A stretch of 64,000 nt of DNA, from assembly GCA_947650365.1 (NCBI GenBank), contig OX393552.1, forward strand, positions 25,042,164-25,106,163, in the 5' to 3' direction. The translations under genes and the position numbers were made by a program. A model generated the notes under the pieces. The model did no database searches. It worked only from the letters and a program-made list of their open reading frames with translations, and was not told where the DNA came from. The stretch is from Chamaelirium japonicum. Lineage: Eukaryota > Streptophyta > Magnoliopsida > Liliales > Melanthiaceae. Shown here piece by piece: positions 1 through 12,710 of this stretch; the first letter of the stretch is position 1, and each line of letters starts with the position of its first letter.

Positions 1-1660
1 CGAAGAAGAAAGCTCGGAGAAGAAGACCCTTCGACTCCGAAGACGCCAGAAGCAAAGGCCGGAGAAGAAGATCGGAGCGGCACTACCCCGTCGTCTCCAA
101 CAAGCCTTCGACTCCGATCAAGCTCAAAAGCCCGGAGAAGAAGAACGAAGCAGCGCTACACCCGTCATCTTTAACAAAGCCTTCGACTCCGATCAAGCTC
201 AAAAGCCTGGAGAAGAAGAACGAAGCGACGCTATACCCGTCATCTTCAACAAAGCCTTCAACTCCGATTACGCCGAATACGCCCGGAGAAGAAGCCGACG
301 CCACAACCGTCGCCAAAGGTCGAAGATTGAAGACAAAGCGAAGAAGCTCTGCAGAAGAGGAGACACGTTCTTCATCGACCCAAGGCTTCACGAGGCACGG
401 GCAAGCCTGTCCCTTCGGGATCGGCTTAGTCTATTGAAAGCCCTCATCAACGTGAAGACCCTGCACAAGAAGATCAAGCCTTCGACTCCGTGCACGAAGA
501 AGAAAGCTCGGAGAAGAAGACCCTTCGACTCCGAAGACGCCAGAAGCAAAGGCCGGAGAAGAAGATCGGAGCGGCACTACCCCGTCGTCTCCAACAAGCC
601 TTCGACTCCGATCAAGCTCAAAAGCCCGGAGAAGAAGAACGAAGCGGCGCTACACCCGTCATCTTCAACAAAGTCTTCGACTCCGATCAAGCTCAAAAGC
701 CCGGAGAAGAAGAACGAAGCGACGCTACACCCGTCATCTTCAACAAAGCCTTCAACTCCGATTACGCCGAATACGCCCGGAGAAGAAGCCGACGCCACAA
801 TCGTCGCCAAAGGTCGAATATTGAAGACAAAGCGAAGAAGCTCTACAGAAGAGGAGACACGCTCTTCATCGACCCAAGGCTTCACGAGGCACGGGCAAGC
901 CTGTCCCTTCGGGATCGGCTTAGTCTATTGAAAGCCCTCATCAACATGAAGACCCTTGCACAAGAAGATCAAGCCTTAGACTCCGTGCACGAAGAAGAAA
1001 GCTCGGAGAAGAAGACCCTTCGACTCCGAAGACGCCAGAAGCAAAGGCCGGAGAAGAAGATCGGAGCGGCACTACCCCGTCGTCTCCAACAAGCCTTCGA
1101 CTCCGATCAAGCTCAAAAGCCTGGAGAAGAAGAACGAAGCGACGCTACACCCGTCATCTTCAACAAAGCCTTCGACTCCGATCAAGCTCAAAAGCCCGGA
1201 GAAGAAGAACGAAGCGACGCTACACCCGTCATCTTCAACAAAGCCTTCAACTTCGATTACGCCGAATACGCCCGGAGAAGAAGTCGACGCCACAATCATC
1301 GCCAAAGGTCGAAGATTGAAGATGAAGCGAGGAAGCTCTACAGAAAAGGAGACGCTTCTTCATCGACCCAAGGCTTCACGAGGCACGGGCAAGCCTGTCC
1401 CTTTGGGATCAGCTTAGTCCATTGAAAGCCCTCATCAACGTGAAGACCCTTGCACAAGAAGATCAAGCCTTCAACTCCGTGCACGAAGAAGAAAGCTCGG
1501 AGAAGAAGACCCTTCGACTCCGAAGACGCCAGAAGCAAAGGCCGGAGAAGAAGCTCGGAGCAGCACTACCCCGTCGGCTCCAACAAACCCTCAACTCCGA
1601 TCAAGTTCTAAAGCCCGGAGAAGAGGAACGAAGCGTCATCAACCCGTCGCCTTCGACAAA
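1..1660 (+). repeat. 494-bp tandem repeat array in element A 5' LTR, with 75-bp sub-repeats
   Basis: The anchor CCCTCATCAA occurs at 441, 935 and 1429, exactly 494 bases apart, and the sequence at position 1 belongs to a further unit whose anchor would lie about 53 bases before the window. Each unit contains three 75-bp sub-repeats beginning CCTTCRACTCCGAT (for example at 105, 180 and 255). Because 75 is divisible by three, long open frames appear on both strands; these are artefacts of the repeat. The last unit degenerates after about 1560. Confidence 0.92.
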
Positions 1661-2641
1661 TGTCTACTCCATCCACGAAGAAGAAAGCCTGGAGAAGACT
1701 ACCTGAAGCGTCGCTACCCCCGCCGTCTTCATCAACAAAAGCCGACGCTACAACCGTCGCACGGAGACCGTCGCTACCCCCGCCGTCTTCATCAACAAAA
1801 GCCTACGCCACAACCGTCGCACGGAGATCGGTGCTACCCCCACTATCTTCGAAAGCATTCTTCGACTCCGATCACGCCAAAGAAGCCCGGAGAAGAAGAG
1901 AAGTCTAGCCGACACCCAAACCCTCGAAGCACCGAAGAAGTAGACCACGTCGTTCGAGAAGAAGATCGAGTTTACGCTGAAGCCAAAGCCTGCACAAGAA
2001 GCCAAAGCAAAAGCCCAGTAAAGCCAGCGCCAAAGCAACGCAAGTGCCAAAGCCAAGCGACTACGCCGATCTCGAGCAAAAGCACCGCACGTTCTAGCCG
2101 ATACAACACGAAGTCCGGAAGAACAAAAGCATCGCAAGTCTCCCCGTCTACGTCTAAGCGCAAGCGCCAAAGCAAAGCAAAAGCCAGAGCCACGCTAGAG
2201 CCAAGCCAAAGCCAAAAGCCAAAGCCAAAGCCAACACTAATAGCACGATCGACGCCGCGAACCGACGATCAAGGACGCCGAGGTCAAGCAAGGAGCGAGG
2301 AAGACACGAAGACCGAGGAACGAAGCCGAAGACCCCCTAGCCGAGAAAGCACGAAGCACGGAAGGGACAAAAGCCACGGCGGACACTCCTTAGCCTCTCA
2401 AAAAAAAAAAACCCTCACCATGTAAAGACCTCTGTCCTGGGCAACCCCTTCAGAGCTCTCACACGAATACCACGTGGAGACGCGGATCAAAGGGACCCTC
2501 CATAGGATCTCTCCCACAATTTCCTGATCAACACTCACCGTGACCCGGACTCGCCAACCCCGAGCCACCCGGGTCCCGGCCATTCTTGTAATCTCGTGTG
2601 TTCGCAATAAAGACGACCCGCATCTTTTTTTTGCGCATACA
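1..2641 (+). repeat. 5' LTR of element A (3' part only)
   Basis: It matches the complete 3' LTR at 13193-16229 and ends in the same GCGCATACA (here at 2633-2641), followed at once by the internal region. A candidate polyadenylation signal AATAAA lies at 2606-2611, near the LTR end. The stretch holds a 494-bp tandem array and then a low-complexity tract (about 1960-2240) rich in AAGCCAAAGCC-like steps. The U3 and TATA region lies off the window. Confidence 0.9.
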
Positions 2642-2647
2642 GATTTC

Positions 2648-2665
2648 TGGCACGCCCGGTGGGAC
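2648..2665 (+). promoter_or_regulatory. Candidate primer-binding site of element A
   Basis: TGGCACGCCCGGTGGGAC begins six bases after the LTR end and starts with TGG, the complement of a tRNA CCA tail. The same 18 bases sit at the same distance from the LTR in element B. The priming tRNA cannot be named without a tRNA set from this genome. Confidence 0.6.
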
Positions 2666-2713
2666 GTCCTCTTCTTTCATCCGTACGGCTGACGAAGTCG
2701 CACCAAGTTCGCA

Positions 2714-4696
2714 ATGGCCGGGACAAGCAACGATGCGTTTGCTCTAAGCCTTTCACCGATCGCCGAGTCTCCTCTACTCCGACACGGTGATCCAATAAAC
2801 CCGGAGGGTGATGATCCCCCGATGGTACGCGTCTACACTCGGCATACTCGAACGCTTGTGGATGTCTTCATGCCAGAAACTACTGCCGAAGATGCTCGCC
2901 AAAATGCCGACGAGGCCTTGGTGCATGAAGAAACGAGCCTCGATCCTGGAGTCCATGTCCAGAAGTTTAGGAAGGACCAGCCCCAACCCCGAGCCCGTTC
3001 GGATTCTCCAGCGGAAGTTGCACCTCCTCTGCAGGGGGCAAACATCAATCATCAACCAGAAGCAAGTCGGCGTAACTACGTCTCCGATGATGATGGCGAG
3101 GATGTTAGCATGCAACATCGAGACATCCTTCGTCACCATCCTTCATCCGCTCTTTAGCTCCAAGTCATACAGATGGGCGAGCACATAGCGCAGATTACTC
3201 GGCTGATGGAGGAGAAGGATCGTCACATCAATACTTTGCTTCAAAAACTAAGCGCAAGGGATGCTGCGATAAACGATCAACCCCTTGCTTCTCCAGTAGC
3301 CGCTCCAGCTCCGTCTTCAACTCCCGCTCCTGCAGAGGTTGTTCCGACGATTCAAACAGTTACTCCAGCACTTTCCTCGACTCCCGTCCCAGTGGAAGTC
3401 GTCTCCCCAGCGCTAGCCTCGGTGGCCACACAACCTCCGGCAACAACAACGATGAATGCTCAGCAAATCCAAGCATTGGTAGCCGACATGATACGCTCCC
3501 ACGGCAGTGGCCTTCCTCCGATCACGGCGGCATACTCAAAGCCCTACACCGCGAGGATCCAGCAGCTACGCTTCCCAGTCGGATTCCAGCCACCAAAGTT
3601 CTAACACTTCGACGGAAAGGGAAATCCAAGACAGCACGTTGCTCACTTCATCGAAACTTGCAACAATGCCGGCACATATGGCGACGAGATGGTGAAACAG
3701 TTCGTCCGCACCCTCAAAGATAATGCTTTTGACTGGTACGTTGATCTTCCTCCGAGAACCATCGACAGTTGGGATCAGATGGAGAGGGAGTTCCTCAACC
3801 GCTTCTACAGCACCAGACGCACCGTCAGCATGACTGAACTCACGACCGTCAAGCAAAGGAAAGACGAGCCGGTGATCGACTACATCGACAGATAGAGGAA
3901 CCTCGTGTTGAATTCACGGGACTGCTTGTCTGAAGACTCGGCCATCGAGATGTGCACCCAAGGCATGCATTGGGGCCTGCTCTACATCCTCAAAGGTATC
4001 AAGCCTCGGTCTTTCGAAGAACTCGCGACTCGGGCTCACGACATGGAACTCAGCCTAGCAAGCCGCGGGGACTCGAAGAACAAAGACTTCTTGAAGGTGG
4101 AGAAGAAGGACAAGCCACCGGCACCGAAACCGAAACAAGTCAATGTTGCGGACGTCGCCTCAACCCCCAAGCCGCTCAAGATGGGTGGCAAACCGGATCA
4201 GAAGAAGGGAGTCGCCATACCTCCGCCTCCGCCGCCAAGACAAAGGATGACTCTCGAGGAGCTCGAAGCTAAGAAGTACCCCTTCCCAGACTCGGAAGTC
4301 TTCTCCATGTTCAACTAACTACTGCAAGAGAAGATGATAGAGCTCCCTCCTTCGAAGAGGCCCGAGCAGATGTATCGCGTCGACGACCCTCTCTTCTGTA
4401 AATACCACCGGGTGGTGAGTCATCCCATCGAAAGATGCTTCGTCTTCAAGGAAAGAATCATGGTACTCGCAAAGCAAGGAAAGATAGAGATCGACACCGG
4501 GGAGGTCGCTACAGCCAACATGACGTCCATCGCCTTCGGTTCCTTCTCATCGGTACTCGTTGCTGCGCGACGAAGCACGCCCAAATTGTGCATCAACCGT
4601 CAAAGGCCAACCGCTAAGTCAATTTCCCAGCCGAAAGTCTCGAAGCGATGTCAACATACTCCTGCACTCACCGAGGAAGAAACGCCGCTGCCCTAG
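2714..4696 (+). pseudogene. gag: gag of element A (broken by stops)
   Basis: This codes for the structural Gag of a Ty3/Gypsy retrotransposon, which packages element RNA into cytoplasmic particles. The start is set at MAGTSNDAF, conserved in element B. One reading frame runs through the region but is cut by TAG at 3155, TAA at 3602, TAG at 3893, TAA at 4316 and TAG at 4694. The Retrotrans_gag core spans roughly 3605-4060, with recognisable GNPRQHVAHFIETCNN, FDWYVDLPP and FLNRFYSTRR, followed by KYHRVVSHPIERCF near 4400. A proline/alanine-rich spacer precedes the core. No CCHC knuckle was seen. At each of the five stops element B has a sense codon, and the nonsense change is C-to-T or G-to-A (the 3602 codon carries two such changes). 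Gag and protease share one frame, so the ancestor probably made a single Gag-Pol polyprotein. Confidence 0.88.
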
Positions 4697-7330
4697 GGGC
4701 AACCATCGCTCACACCAGCACCTCTTCCAAGCAATGCTACGTCCCAACGAGCGCTCCAACGGAGATACGAGCGAGAAGATCCAGAAGTGGGTCTGCTGGG
4801 CCAGCCTTCGGGGAAGTTCGACTATTACGTCCTCTACTCAAGGCCTCCGTCCGTTTCGATTGAAGAAATCAAGCCCACCGGCTGGGAATCGGAAAATGAG
4901 CCAGTGGAACTTCAGAAAGAGCAAATCCCTTCCAGTCAAGCTACGTCCCAATTCGCTCTCCGGAAAAGATACGAGCAAGGAGATCCAGAAGTCGGTCTGC
5001 TGGGCCAACCTTCGGGCAAGTTTGACTATTACGTCCTCTACTCAAAGCCTTCGTCCGTTTTGATTGAAGAAATCAAGCCCACCGGCTGGGGATCGGAAGA
5101 CGAGCCAGCAGAGTCTCCGGAGAAACAAGTGTCTGCAAGGGAACCAGTTGCTGCTGCCAATCATCATTTTAGCGGAGGAGAATCCACCGACGAAGAGGCA
5201 TGGGTCATGCTACCCCGACGACGAAGGCCACGACAAGAAAAGCAGCACAAGCTAGACCGTGTGATGAGGAGGCTTCCCGAGCGAAAGACCCACAAGAAGA
5301 AAAGCAAGACTGCTGGAAGGAAGGCGTTCAAAGTGCCGCCAGCAAGCCAAGACGATCTCCTTCAGCAGAGCCGTCCAGAGCCAGCAACCTTGCAAGAATT
5401 CTTCCCTGATCACTTCCTCCCAGTTGATCAACACATCAGGGTGTCTTGTTGCATGGTCGAAGTCCATAAGGCGTCGGAAGGAAAAGGCGAAATCGAAACT
5501 TCTGAAGAAGGCGACTCCACTGACGAGGGAGACGATTCCGACAAAGGGGACACTGCCTCTCATGACGAAGCAATCCTGCACTTGCCGCTCGTAGAAGCTT
5601 TGCATCTCCCGAAGAAGGCTCGCCTGGCAATGGCTGCGGCCTTGGCCGACCCGGATAGTTACAAGAGAAAAAGGAAGGACTACCAGAAGGGCAAAGCTGT
5701 GGCCTCGTGTGATGCGACGATAATATTTTTGGATGAGGACTTGCAACTCGGGACACGATTGCACAACCGACCTGTCTACGTTACGGGATATATCAAGGAG
5801 AAGCCAGTGAATCGAATCCTGCTGGACTGTGGCTCCGCCATCAACATCATGCCTATCCAGACAATGCGGCAACTCGGCATCACCAACAACCAGCTCTCGC
5901 CCAGCCAATTGGTCATACAAGGGTTCAACCAGGGCGGACAGTCCACTATCGGAATTATCCGCCTGAAGCTTTCAATCGGCCCGCTAGATACAACGGTCCT
6001 CTTCCATATCATCGATTGCCAGACGTTGTATCGCCTCCTGTTAGGAAGGCCATGGCTACACGAGAATGGCGTCGTAGTGTCCACCTGGCACCAGTGCCTC
6101 AAGTACTACGAAAAAGGCATGGAGAAATACATAACTGCTGATGACAATCCATTTAATGAGGCCAAGGTACATTTGGCCGATGCCAAGTTCTACCAAGCAA
6201 GAGACCTAGTCGTGGAAGTCCTTCCATCTAAAGCCCCTCGAGCCCAGAAGACTGAAGAAGTGAATCGGGATAAGACTCCTCTTCCTGCAAATCCGGTGCC
6301 ACCCTCCGACAAGGCAAGACTTGAGGTCCAAGAAGCGCCGAAATCTAGGCAAAAGATGTGCATCAGTTCCGAGTCAAGAGCAATGCAACATACCCCGTTG
6401 CCCGTCCAAACGACGCCAGTCCCGCGTCTCGCGCCTCAGTGGCTTCGTAAATCTGAACGGTCGCCCTCTACTCCGGCAAGAAAACGGGCCCCGCCGTTAT
6501 CGCAGGCCAATGTCGTCACTCTGCAGGAAATGACGTTGCCATTACCCAGTCTGACGCAAGCTCCGAACCCGAGCAGACCCATCAAATCCATCGATCCTAC
6601 TCAACTTGGATTCAAGCCAAAAGGGAGCTGGAGGCAAAATGCTGCTAAATTGCTGTTCAAGGCCGGCTACGACAAGGAAAGCATCATGGGCACACTTCCC
6701 CCAGTAGCAATTCCACATAGGATAACGAGGACTCAAGCTTGGCTGTTCCAAAACGGCGAACAAATTCTCCCAAATCGTCGAAGCATCGGCTCCAGTCAAA
6801 CTCCGATGGTCGTCAGGACCGCAGCAAAGAAACCTTCACCTCCAACTACATCGGGGCGAAGATGGTAGACGAAGCAGCTGAAGGATCAACAATCTCCGAT
6901 GCACGCTCTACCTATGCCAGCCATCCCAACAGCAAAAGAAGACGGCAGCGGACTCGACGCCAAGCCTCACTCCAGAAGCAAAATAAAAGCAGCCTATACC
7001 GATCGAATCTGAAGCGCACATCCGTGTTCGAAAGGCTCGGGCTAGTCAAGCAATCAAAGAAGAAGTCGGTGTTCGATCATTTGGGAATGCCCATTGAGGA
7101 GCTCAGTTCAACACCCACCCACCCACCCATGGCTGCAGTCAATCATATCTCCATTTCGGACCCCGACAACGATGATACTTCTCCTTCGGACAACGAGTTG
7201 CCAGATGCCCCGCCAGTCCTCGAAGAAGGGGGGCAGTCCACCGTTGATGCCTTGAAGGAAATCAACTTGGGCACAGAGACGGAGCCTCGACCTACATTTG
7301 TCAGCACACTCTTGACTCCTGAGGAGAAGC
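4697..7330 (+). pseudogene. Protease and flanking linkers of element A
   Basis: This continues the gag frame to about 6830. Residues near 4780-5110 contain two tandem copies of a ~66-residue module with the core GQPSGKFDYYVLYS. A charged, lysine-rich linker follows, then a retropepsin-like aspartic protease around 5740-6100 with active site LLDCGSAINIMP (codons for DCGSA at 5825-5839) and the downstream LLLGRPWLH. A long proline-rich linker (about 6140-7300) leads to RT. A one-base frameshift near 6830 moves coding into frame 1, shown by comparison with element B, which reads on through the same segment. The protease would release Gag, RT and integrase from the polyprotein. DCGS in place of the usual DSG or DTG is shared with element B, so it is probably native. 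Confidence 0.82.
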
Positions 7331-10300
7331 CGCATACATCAAACTACTTAAAGAATACAGAGACGTCTTCGCATGGTCCTACAAGGAGATGCCGGGCCTC
7401 AATCCCAAAATCGCAGTGCACTAGCTCAGCATCAAACACGGAGCTAGCGCTATCAAGCAAGGACAAAGACACTACCGGCCGGAACTGGTACCCCAAATAG
7501 AAGGCGAAGTGAACAAACTAATTGAAGCCGCCTTCATCCGACAGGTCAAATACCCGACATGGATCTCTAGGGTTGTCCCAGTCAAAAAGAAGAATGGCCA
7601 AATCCGGGTGTGCGTGGACTTCAGAGATTTGAACAACGCATGTCCGAAGGATGACTTCCCTTTGCCAATCACAGAACTAATGGTGGATGCCACGACAGGC
7701 CACGAGGTGCTAACTTTCATGGACGGATCCTCAGGCTACAACCAGATTCGAATGGCACCCAAGGATGAAGAGCTCACGGCATTCGGCACACCGAAAGGAA
7801 TCTACTGCTACAAAGTAATATCGTTCGGCTTGAAGAACGCAGGAGCCACCTACCAACGAGCTATGCAGAATATTTTCGATGATATTCTTTATCAAAACGT
7901 GGAGTGCTATGTCGATGACCTTGTCGTGAAATCTAAAAGAAGTCGGCGCATCTGCAAGATCTCGAGCTAATCTTCAAATGGCTTCGAAGGTACCAACTCC
8001 GCATGGATCCACTCAAGTGCGCGTTCGGAGTCTCCTCAGGCAAGTTCCTCGGCTTCGTCGTCCGACATCAAGGCATTGAGATAAATCAATCCAAAATTGA
8101 TGCTATCGTCAATATGCCCGCACCAAAGACAGTGCGAGACCTCAGAGGCCTCTAAGGGCACTTGGCGTATATCTGAAGATTCATCGCCAACCTGGCCGGA
8201 AAGTGCCACCCGTTTAGTCACCTCATGAAGAAAGGAGCGCCGTTCAAATGGGATGAAGCTTGCCAAGAAGCACTCCAAAACATCAAGGCCTATCTACTGA
8301 AGCCGCCTGTCCTATCAGCACCAGTTCAAGGAAGGCCGCTAATCCTCTACATTAGTGCCCAGGAGCAATCCTTGGGGGCACTCCTGGTTCAGAACAATGA
8401 ACTTGGCAAGGAGACGGCTTGCTACTACTTGAGTCGCACTCTCGTCGGCGCAGAGCTAAATTACTCCCCAATCGAGAAGGTCTGCTTAGCACTCATCTTC
8501 GCCACGAAAAAGCTGCGACACTATATGCTGGCTCACACCATCAGACTCGTCTCGAAGGCTGACCCCCTCAAGTACATCATGTCAAGACCAGTGCTCTCCG
8601 GACGTCTGGCCAAGTGGGCGCTGCTTCTACTTGAATTTGATATCACCTTCGTACCACAGAAAGCGGTTAAAGGGCAAGCCCTTGCAAATTTCCTCGCAGA
8701 ATATCCTCTTCCGGCGGAATGGGAGTTATCAGAAGATCTCCCAGATGAAGAAGTGTTCTCCATCGACATCGCCCCATCCTGGAAAATGTTCTTTGACGGC
8801 GCAGCAAGGCAAGACATAGCGGGAGCCGGAGTCATCTTCGTCACTCTGGACAACGAAATACTCCCCTTCTCATTCCTACTGTCGGAATCATGTTCCAACA
8901 ATGTGGCAGAATATCAAGCTCTGCTCATCGGTCTTGAGCTGGCCGACGAAATGAAGCTTCAAGGACTAGAGATTTTTGGTGACTCTCAACTCGTTATCCA
9001 GCAAATCTTGGGGGCATACGAAGTCAACAAAGAAGACCTGGTGCCGTTGCATGCGCGAGCTGTGGAGCTCCTTGGCAAACTCAAGGCTGCTTCCATTCAG
9101 CACGTCTCCAGGAACCTCAACCAGCAAGCTGACGCACTCGCAAATCTGGCGACTACACTCCCGTTTCCAAAAGAACATCAGCTCGTCGTCCCCGTCTGCA
9201 GAAGATTCGTGATCACCGAAGAAGAAGGTCCGATCAAAATTCCAGTTCAAACCAACACGGTGCACATCCTCGAAATTGAAGAGTGGGACTGGAGGCAGCC
9301 TTTTGTGGATTATCTCGTCCAGGGTAAACTCCCCGAAGATCCGAAGCGCAAAGTCGACGTCCGCCGACGATCTCTGAAATTCTACCACTTCAACAACGAG
9401 TTGTACCGCCGAAGCTACGATGGCATACTCCTGAGATGCCTCGCAAAGAAAGAGGCAGAAGCAGCACTGGAAGAAGTACACGCTGGAATCTGCGGCTCAC
9501 ACCAGTCTGGCCCGAAGCTCCACTTTCGAGTCATGAGGATGGGATATTACTGGCCCACCATGATCAAGGACAGCTTGGAGTACGCGAAAAGATGTCACAT
9601 TTGCCAGTTGCACGGGGACTACATCCGTCAACCTCCGGAACCTCTGCACCCGATAATCGCATCATGGCCCTTCGACGGATGGGGACTCGATATTGTCGAC
9701 CCCCTGCCCAAGTCATCCAAGCAACATCTTTACATTCTGGCGGCAACGGACTACTTCTCCAAGTGGGCTGAAGCGACACCTCTACAGGAAGTTACAAAGC
9801 ACTCGGTCATCAGCTTCATCCAGAATGACATCATCTTCCGATATGGAGTCCCTCGCTACATCGTAACAGACAACGGGAAGCAATTCAATAATACTGCCGT
9901 CAGCCAGTTCTGTGCATTGTACAACATTAAGCAGAACTGCTCGACGATGTACAACGCTCCGGCCAACGTTCTGGCGGAGGCTTTCAACAAGACTCTTTGC
10001 AAGCTGCTGGAGAAAACCGTCTCGAAGACAAAGAAAGATTGGCACGAATGCATGGGTGAAGCGCTATGGGCTTACCGGACGTCCTTCCGCATGTCGACAC
10101 AAGCAACACCGTACTCCCTCGTCTATGGCGTAGAAGCCGTTTTACCACTCGAGCTCCAGATCCCGTCGCTCAGGATAGCGATCCAGGAAGGCCTCACCAG
10201 CGACGACAACGCCCAGCTCCGCCTAGCAGAATTGGAAGCATTGGATGAAAGACGCCTCGAAGCTCAGCAACATCTGGAGTGTTATCAGGCCAGACTGTCT

Positions 10301-10534
10301 CGCGCCTTCAACAAGAAGATCCATCCTCGATCATTCCAGATAGGGGAACTGGTGCTGGCAGTCAAACGCCCCATCATTCTCTCGCATCGAGGAGGGAAGA
10401 AATTTGATGCCAAGTGGGATGGTCCGCACTCCGTCAAGGAAGTCTACTCCAACGGCGCCTATCTCCTCACCATGCTAGAAGGGCTGACACTCGGCCCTAT
10501 CAACGGCAAGTACCTCAAAAGGTACTATGCCTAA
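7331..10534 (+). pseudogene. pol: Reverse transcriptase, RNase H, second RNase H and integrase of element A
   Basis: RT starts near 7460 (PELVPQIEGEVNKL), with VDFRDLNNACPKDDFPLP and the catalytic YVDD at 7908-7919. Frameshifts near 7330 and 7940 and stops near 7430, 8153 and 8174 interrupt it. From 8225 a 769-codon frame is open: normal RNase H and connection, then an extra RNase H-like domain from about 8780 (FFDGAARQDIAGAGV, GDSQLVIQQI, NQQADALANLA), then integrase. The integrase has an HHCC finger ending CHICQLH, DDE-type residues in GLDIVDPL and VTDNGKQF, and a glutamate in LAEAFNK. The usual NGQAEA context reads NVLAEA here, a likely decay change. The protein ends GKYLKRYYA. Confidence 0.92.
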
Positions 10535-10719
10535 AGCAAGACCACACCCCTTGCAAAAAAAAAAACCGAACTACGTGCGACTTGATCCCTCCCAGTAGGG
10601 TACGTAGGCAGCCTACAAAGGTTCAGTCCAGATAAAAAGAAACACACCAACGTCATCCCAGAAGGCCAGTCCAGAGGAGAACAAGTGCACATCCACAAGT
10701 CCAGTTATCAAACCAAAAG

Positions 10720-11145
10720 ATGACAAGAAAGTCAAAGTCCTTGAGGCGCTGGAGCAGCTCGCCCCCTGCGACCTACACGCACTGCAACTCCCAGGGTAGA
10801 GAATCTGTTAACTTCCGATGCGTCGCCAACTATGCACGCTGCTTTGCATGGTCCGCTCCGGAAGCCTTCTCAATCGCTCCACCAACTCCCGACACTTCGT
10901 CAGCTCTTCACGCTGCTTTGCAAGCTCTGCTCCTGATGGCTTTTCGGTCACTCGAGCTTTCCCCAAACGGAACTCCAGTGACGCACGAGTGGGATAGAGA
11001 AGCCATCAACTTCCGACGTGACACCAGCTATGCATGCTGCTTCGCAAGGTTCAATCCGGAAGCCTTCTCGATCGCTCCACCAGCTCCCGGCGCTTCGTCA
11101 GTCCTTCCCGCTGATCTACAAACCCTGCTCCAGAAGTCTTCTTAG
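10720..11145 (+). other. Small ORF shared with element B, downstream of integrase
   Basis: A 141-codon frame begins MTRKSKSLRR and holds two copies of a ~66-residue unit with EAFSIAPP. Element B has a matching start (MTRKSKSLRR) and frame at 38646-38365 on the - strand, 93 codons. Protein identity looks lower than DNA identity, which does not favour coding. It could be an accessory ORF of the kind some Tat elements carry, or simply homologous non-coding DNA. Confidence 0.3.
10791..11145 (+). repeat. Tandem duplication, 197-bp unit
   Basis: Two diverged copies begin near 10794 and 10991, each running from GGGTAGAGAA or GGGATAGAGAA through CTTCCGA to GCTCCACCA. Confidence 0.7.
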
Positions 11146-11502
11146 TCGCTCAAGCTTCCTCCATATGGGACTCTGACTTTTGAAGTGACGCACGAGCGGC
11201 CTCCACCTTCTTCTGCATCCGAACCAAGTCTGTAGCAGCAAGCGTGTGAAGCCCCTCCAATCGACGTTCCTCTTCCTCGGCCACAGCTAAAGCCAAGAAA
11301 TCCTCCTCCAGCGAAGCCAGTCACAAGAAATAAACATTGCTATCCCCCAAGAAGGAGTCGTCTGCTCCGCAAACAAGGAGTCGTTTGCTTTGAAACCCGT
11401 CAGGCTCATGCAGAAGCTCGAGCCATCCGAAGGACTGAAACTCGAAGAAGGGCATATGCATCAGTGACGATCGCATCCTCTGCGACCTCCATAAAGCCAA
11501 AA

Positions 11503-12050
11503 AGACCGTTGGAGTAGTCACCGAGGTCAAGATCGGCAGCAAAAGATAACCAAAGTAGTTTGCTCATTGTTGATGCTCGTGGCTTCGTCTTCCTCCTCAC
11601 CAAACTCCAAATCGCCTATTTCAATGATGTCCTTCAAGCCGGCATCATTATTGGAAAAGTTCTCTCCAAAGCTCGATGACAGGTCTTCGGGAGCCGCTCA
11701 AATAGACACATCCTGCAAGGAGACAAAAGTCAAGTCAAATCCAGCAAAAGCACGCTAAGCTCGAAGTAAAGAAGTCGTTCAAAACCAGGAAAAAAAAAAG
11801 ACCGTTGGAGTAGTCACCGGGGTCAAGATCAATAAGCAGAAGACGACTAAAGTAGTCTGCTCCTCGTCAACGCTCACAGCCTCTTCTTCTCCTCGTCAAA
11901 CTCCAGACCATCCGCCTTGATGTGCTTCAAGCCAGCATCACCACCAGAAAAGTTTTTCATAGGTTTCCAACAGCCCGTGACCATCAAAAGAACATCCAGC
12001 CCGCCCTGCTCAACTTGCCCGGACGCAACCTCGCTAGTCGGAAGGTGCAA
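11503..12050 (+). repeat. Tandem duplication, ~296-bp unit
   Basis: AGACCGTTGGAGTAGTCACC occurs at 11503 and again at 11799, each followed by diverged copies of the same segment up to a GAAAAGTT motif. Confidence 0.7.
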
Positions 12051-12516
12051 ATAAGATGGAGGCAAAGACCTTTGCTCCCGTGATGAGCCTCCTCGACGAT
12101 CCAATCGGCCTCTGGAAGACCTTCGAAGGGACGAACCCTGAAAACCTTCGAAGGGATGAGCCCAAAAAAAAAAAAAAAAAAAGGAGGGCCGCAACCCCCA
12201 TGGAGGGGGAGGGGAGCCCGGAACCCGGCCACGGTGGGAGCCCGACCCTGCGCCGGCTCACCTCCGCTGAACCCTACGCCCGGCCGTCATCTGAGCGCCG
12301 CCCGCCATTGTACTCCCGCACCAAAGAAGGGGCCACAACCCTCCACCAAGGTACACCGTGGCCGTCTTCGCGCTCCTGTCTCCCCTGAGCCGCCTCCAGA
12401 CATCGCGCAATGGCTGCCGTCGACGTTCGCGCCATCTTCAAAGCAAGAGGAAGTCCGCAACGAGAAAGGTGATCAAAACCCTAACAAGGGTCATCGTCTT
12501 CGAGCCGCCAGATGGG

Positions 12517-12710
12517 CCTTCGTCTCCAAGCCGCCAAAGGATCCTTCGTCTCCAAATTGTCGAAGAATCCTTCGTCTTCAAATCGCCGAAGAAGCCTTCG
12601 CCTCCAAGCCACCGAAGAGCCTTTATCTCCATGAGCCGCTAAAGGAGCCTTCGTCTCCAAGCCGCCGAAAGATCCATCGTCTCCAAGCCGCAAAAGAAGC
12701 CTTTGTCTTC
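12517..12710 (+). repeat. 26-bp degenerate minisatellite, about 8 units
   Basis: CCTTCGTCTCCAAGCCGCC-like units start at 12517, 12543, 12569, 12595, 12620 and onward, 25-28 bases apart. The period is not a multiple of three, so it is not coding. Confidence 0.75.

Noticed and set aside
490..1425. 311-codon + strand frame, and similar frames on both strands in all LTR arrays
   Set aside because: They follow the 75-bp and 494-bp tandem repeats, exist in several frames at once, and encode only repeated basic, low-complexity peptide.
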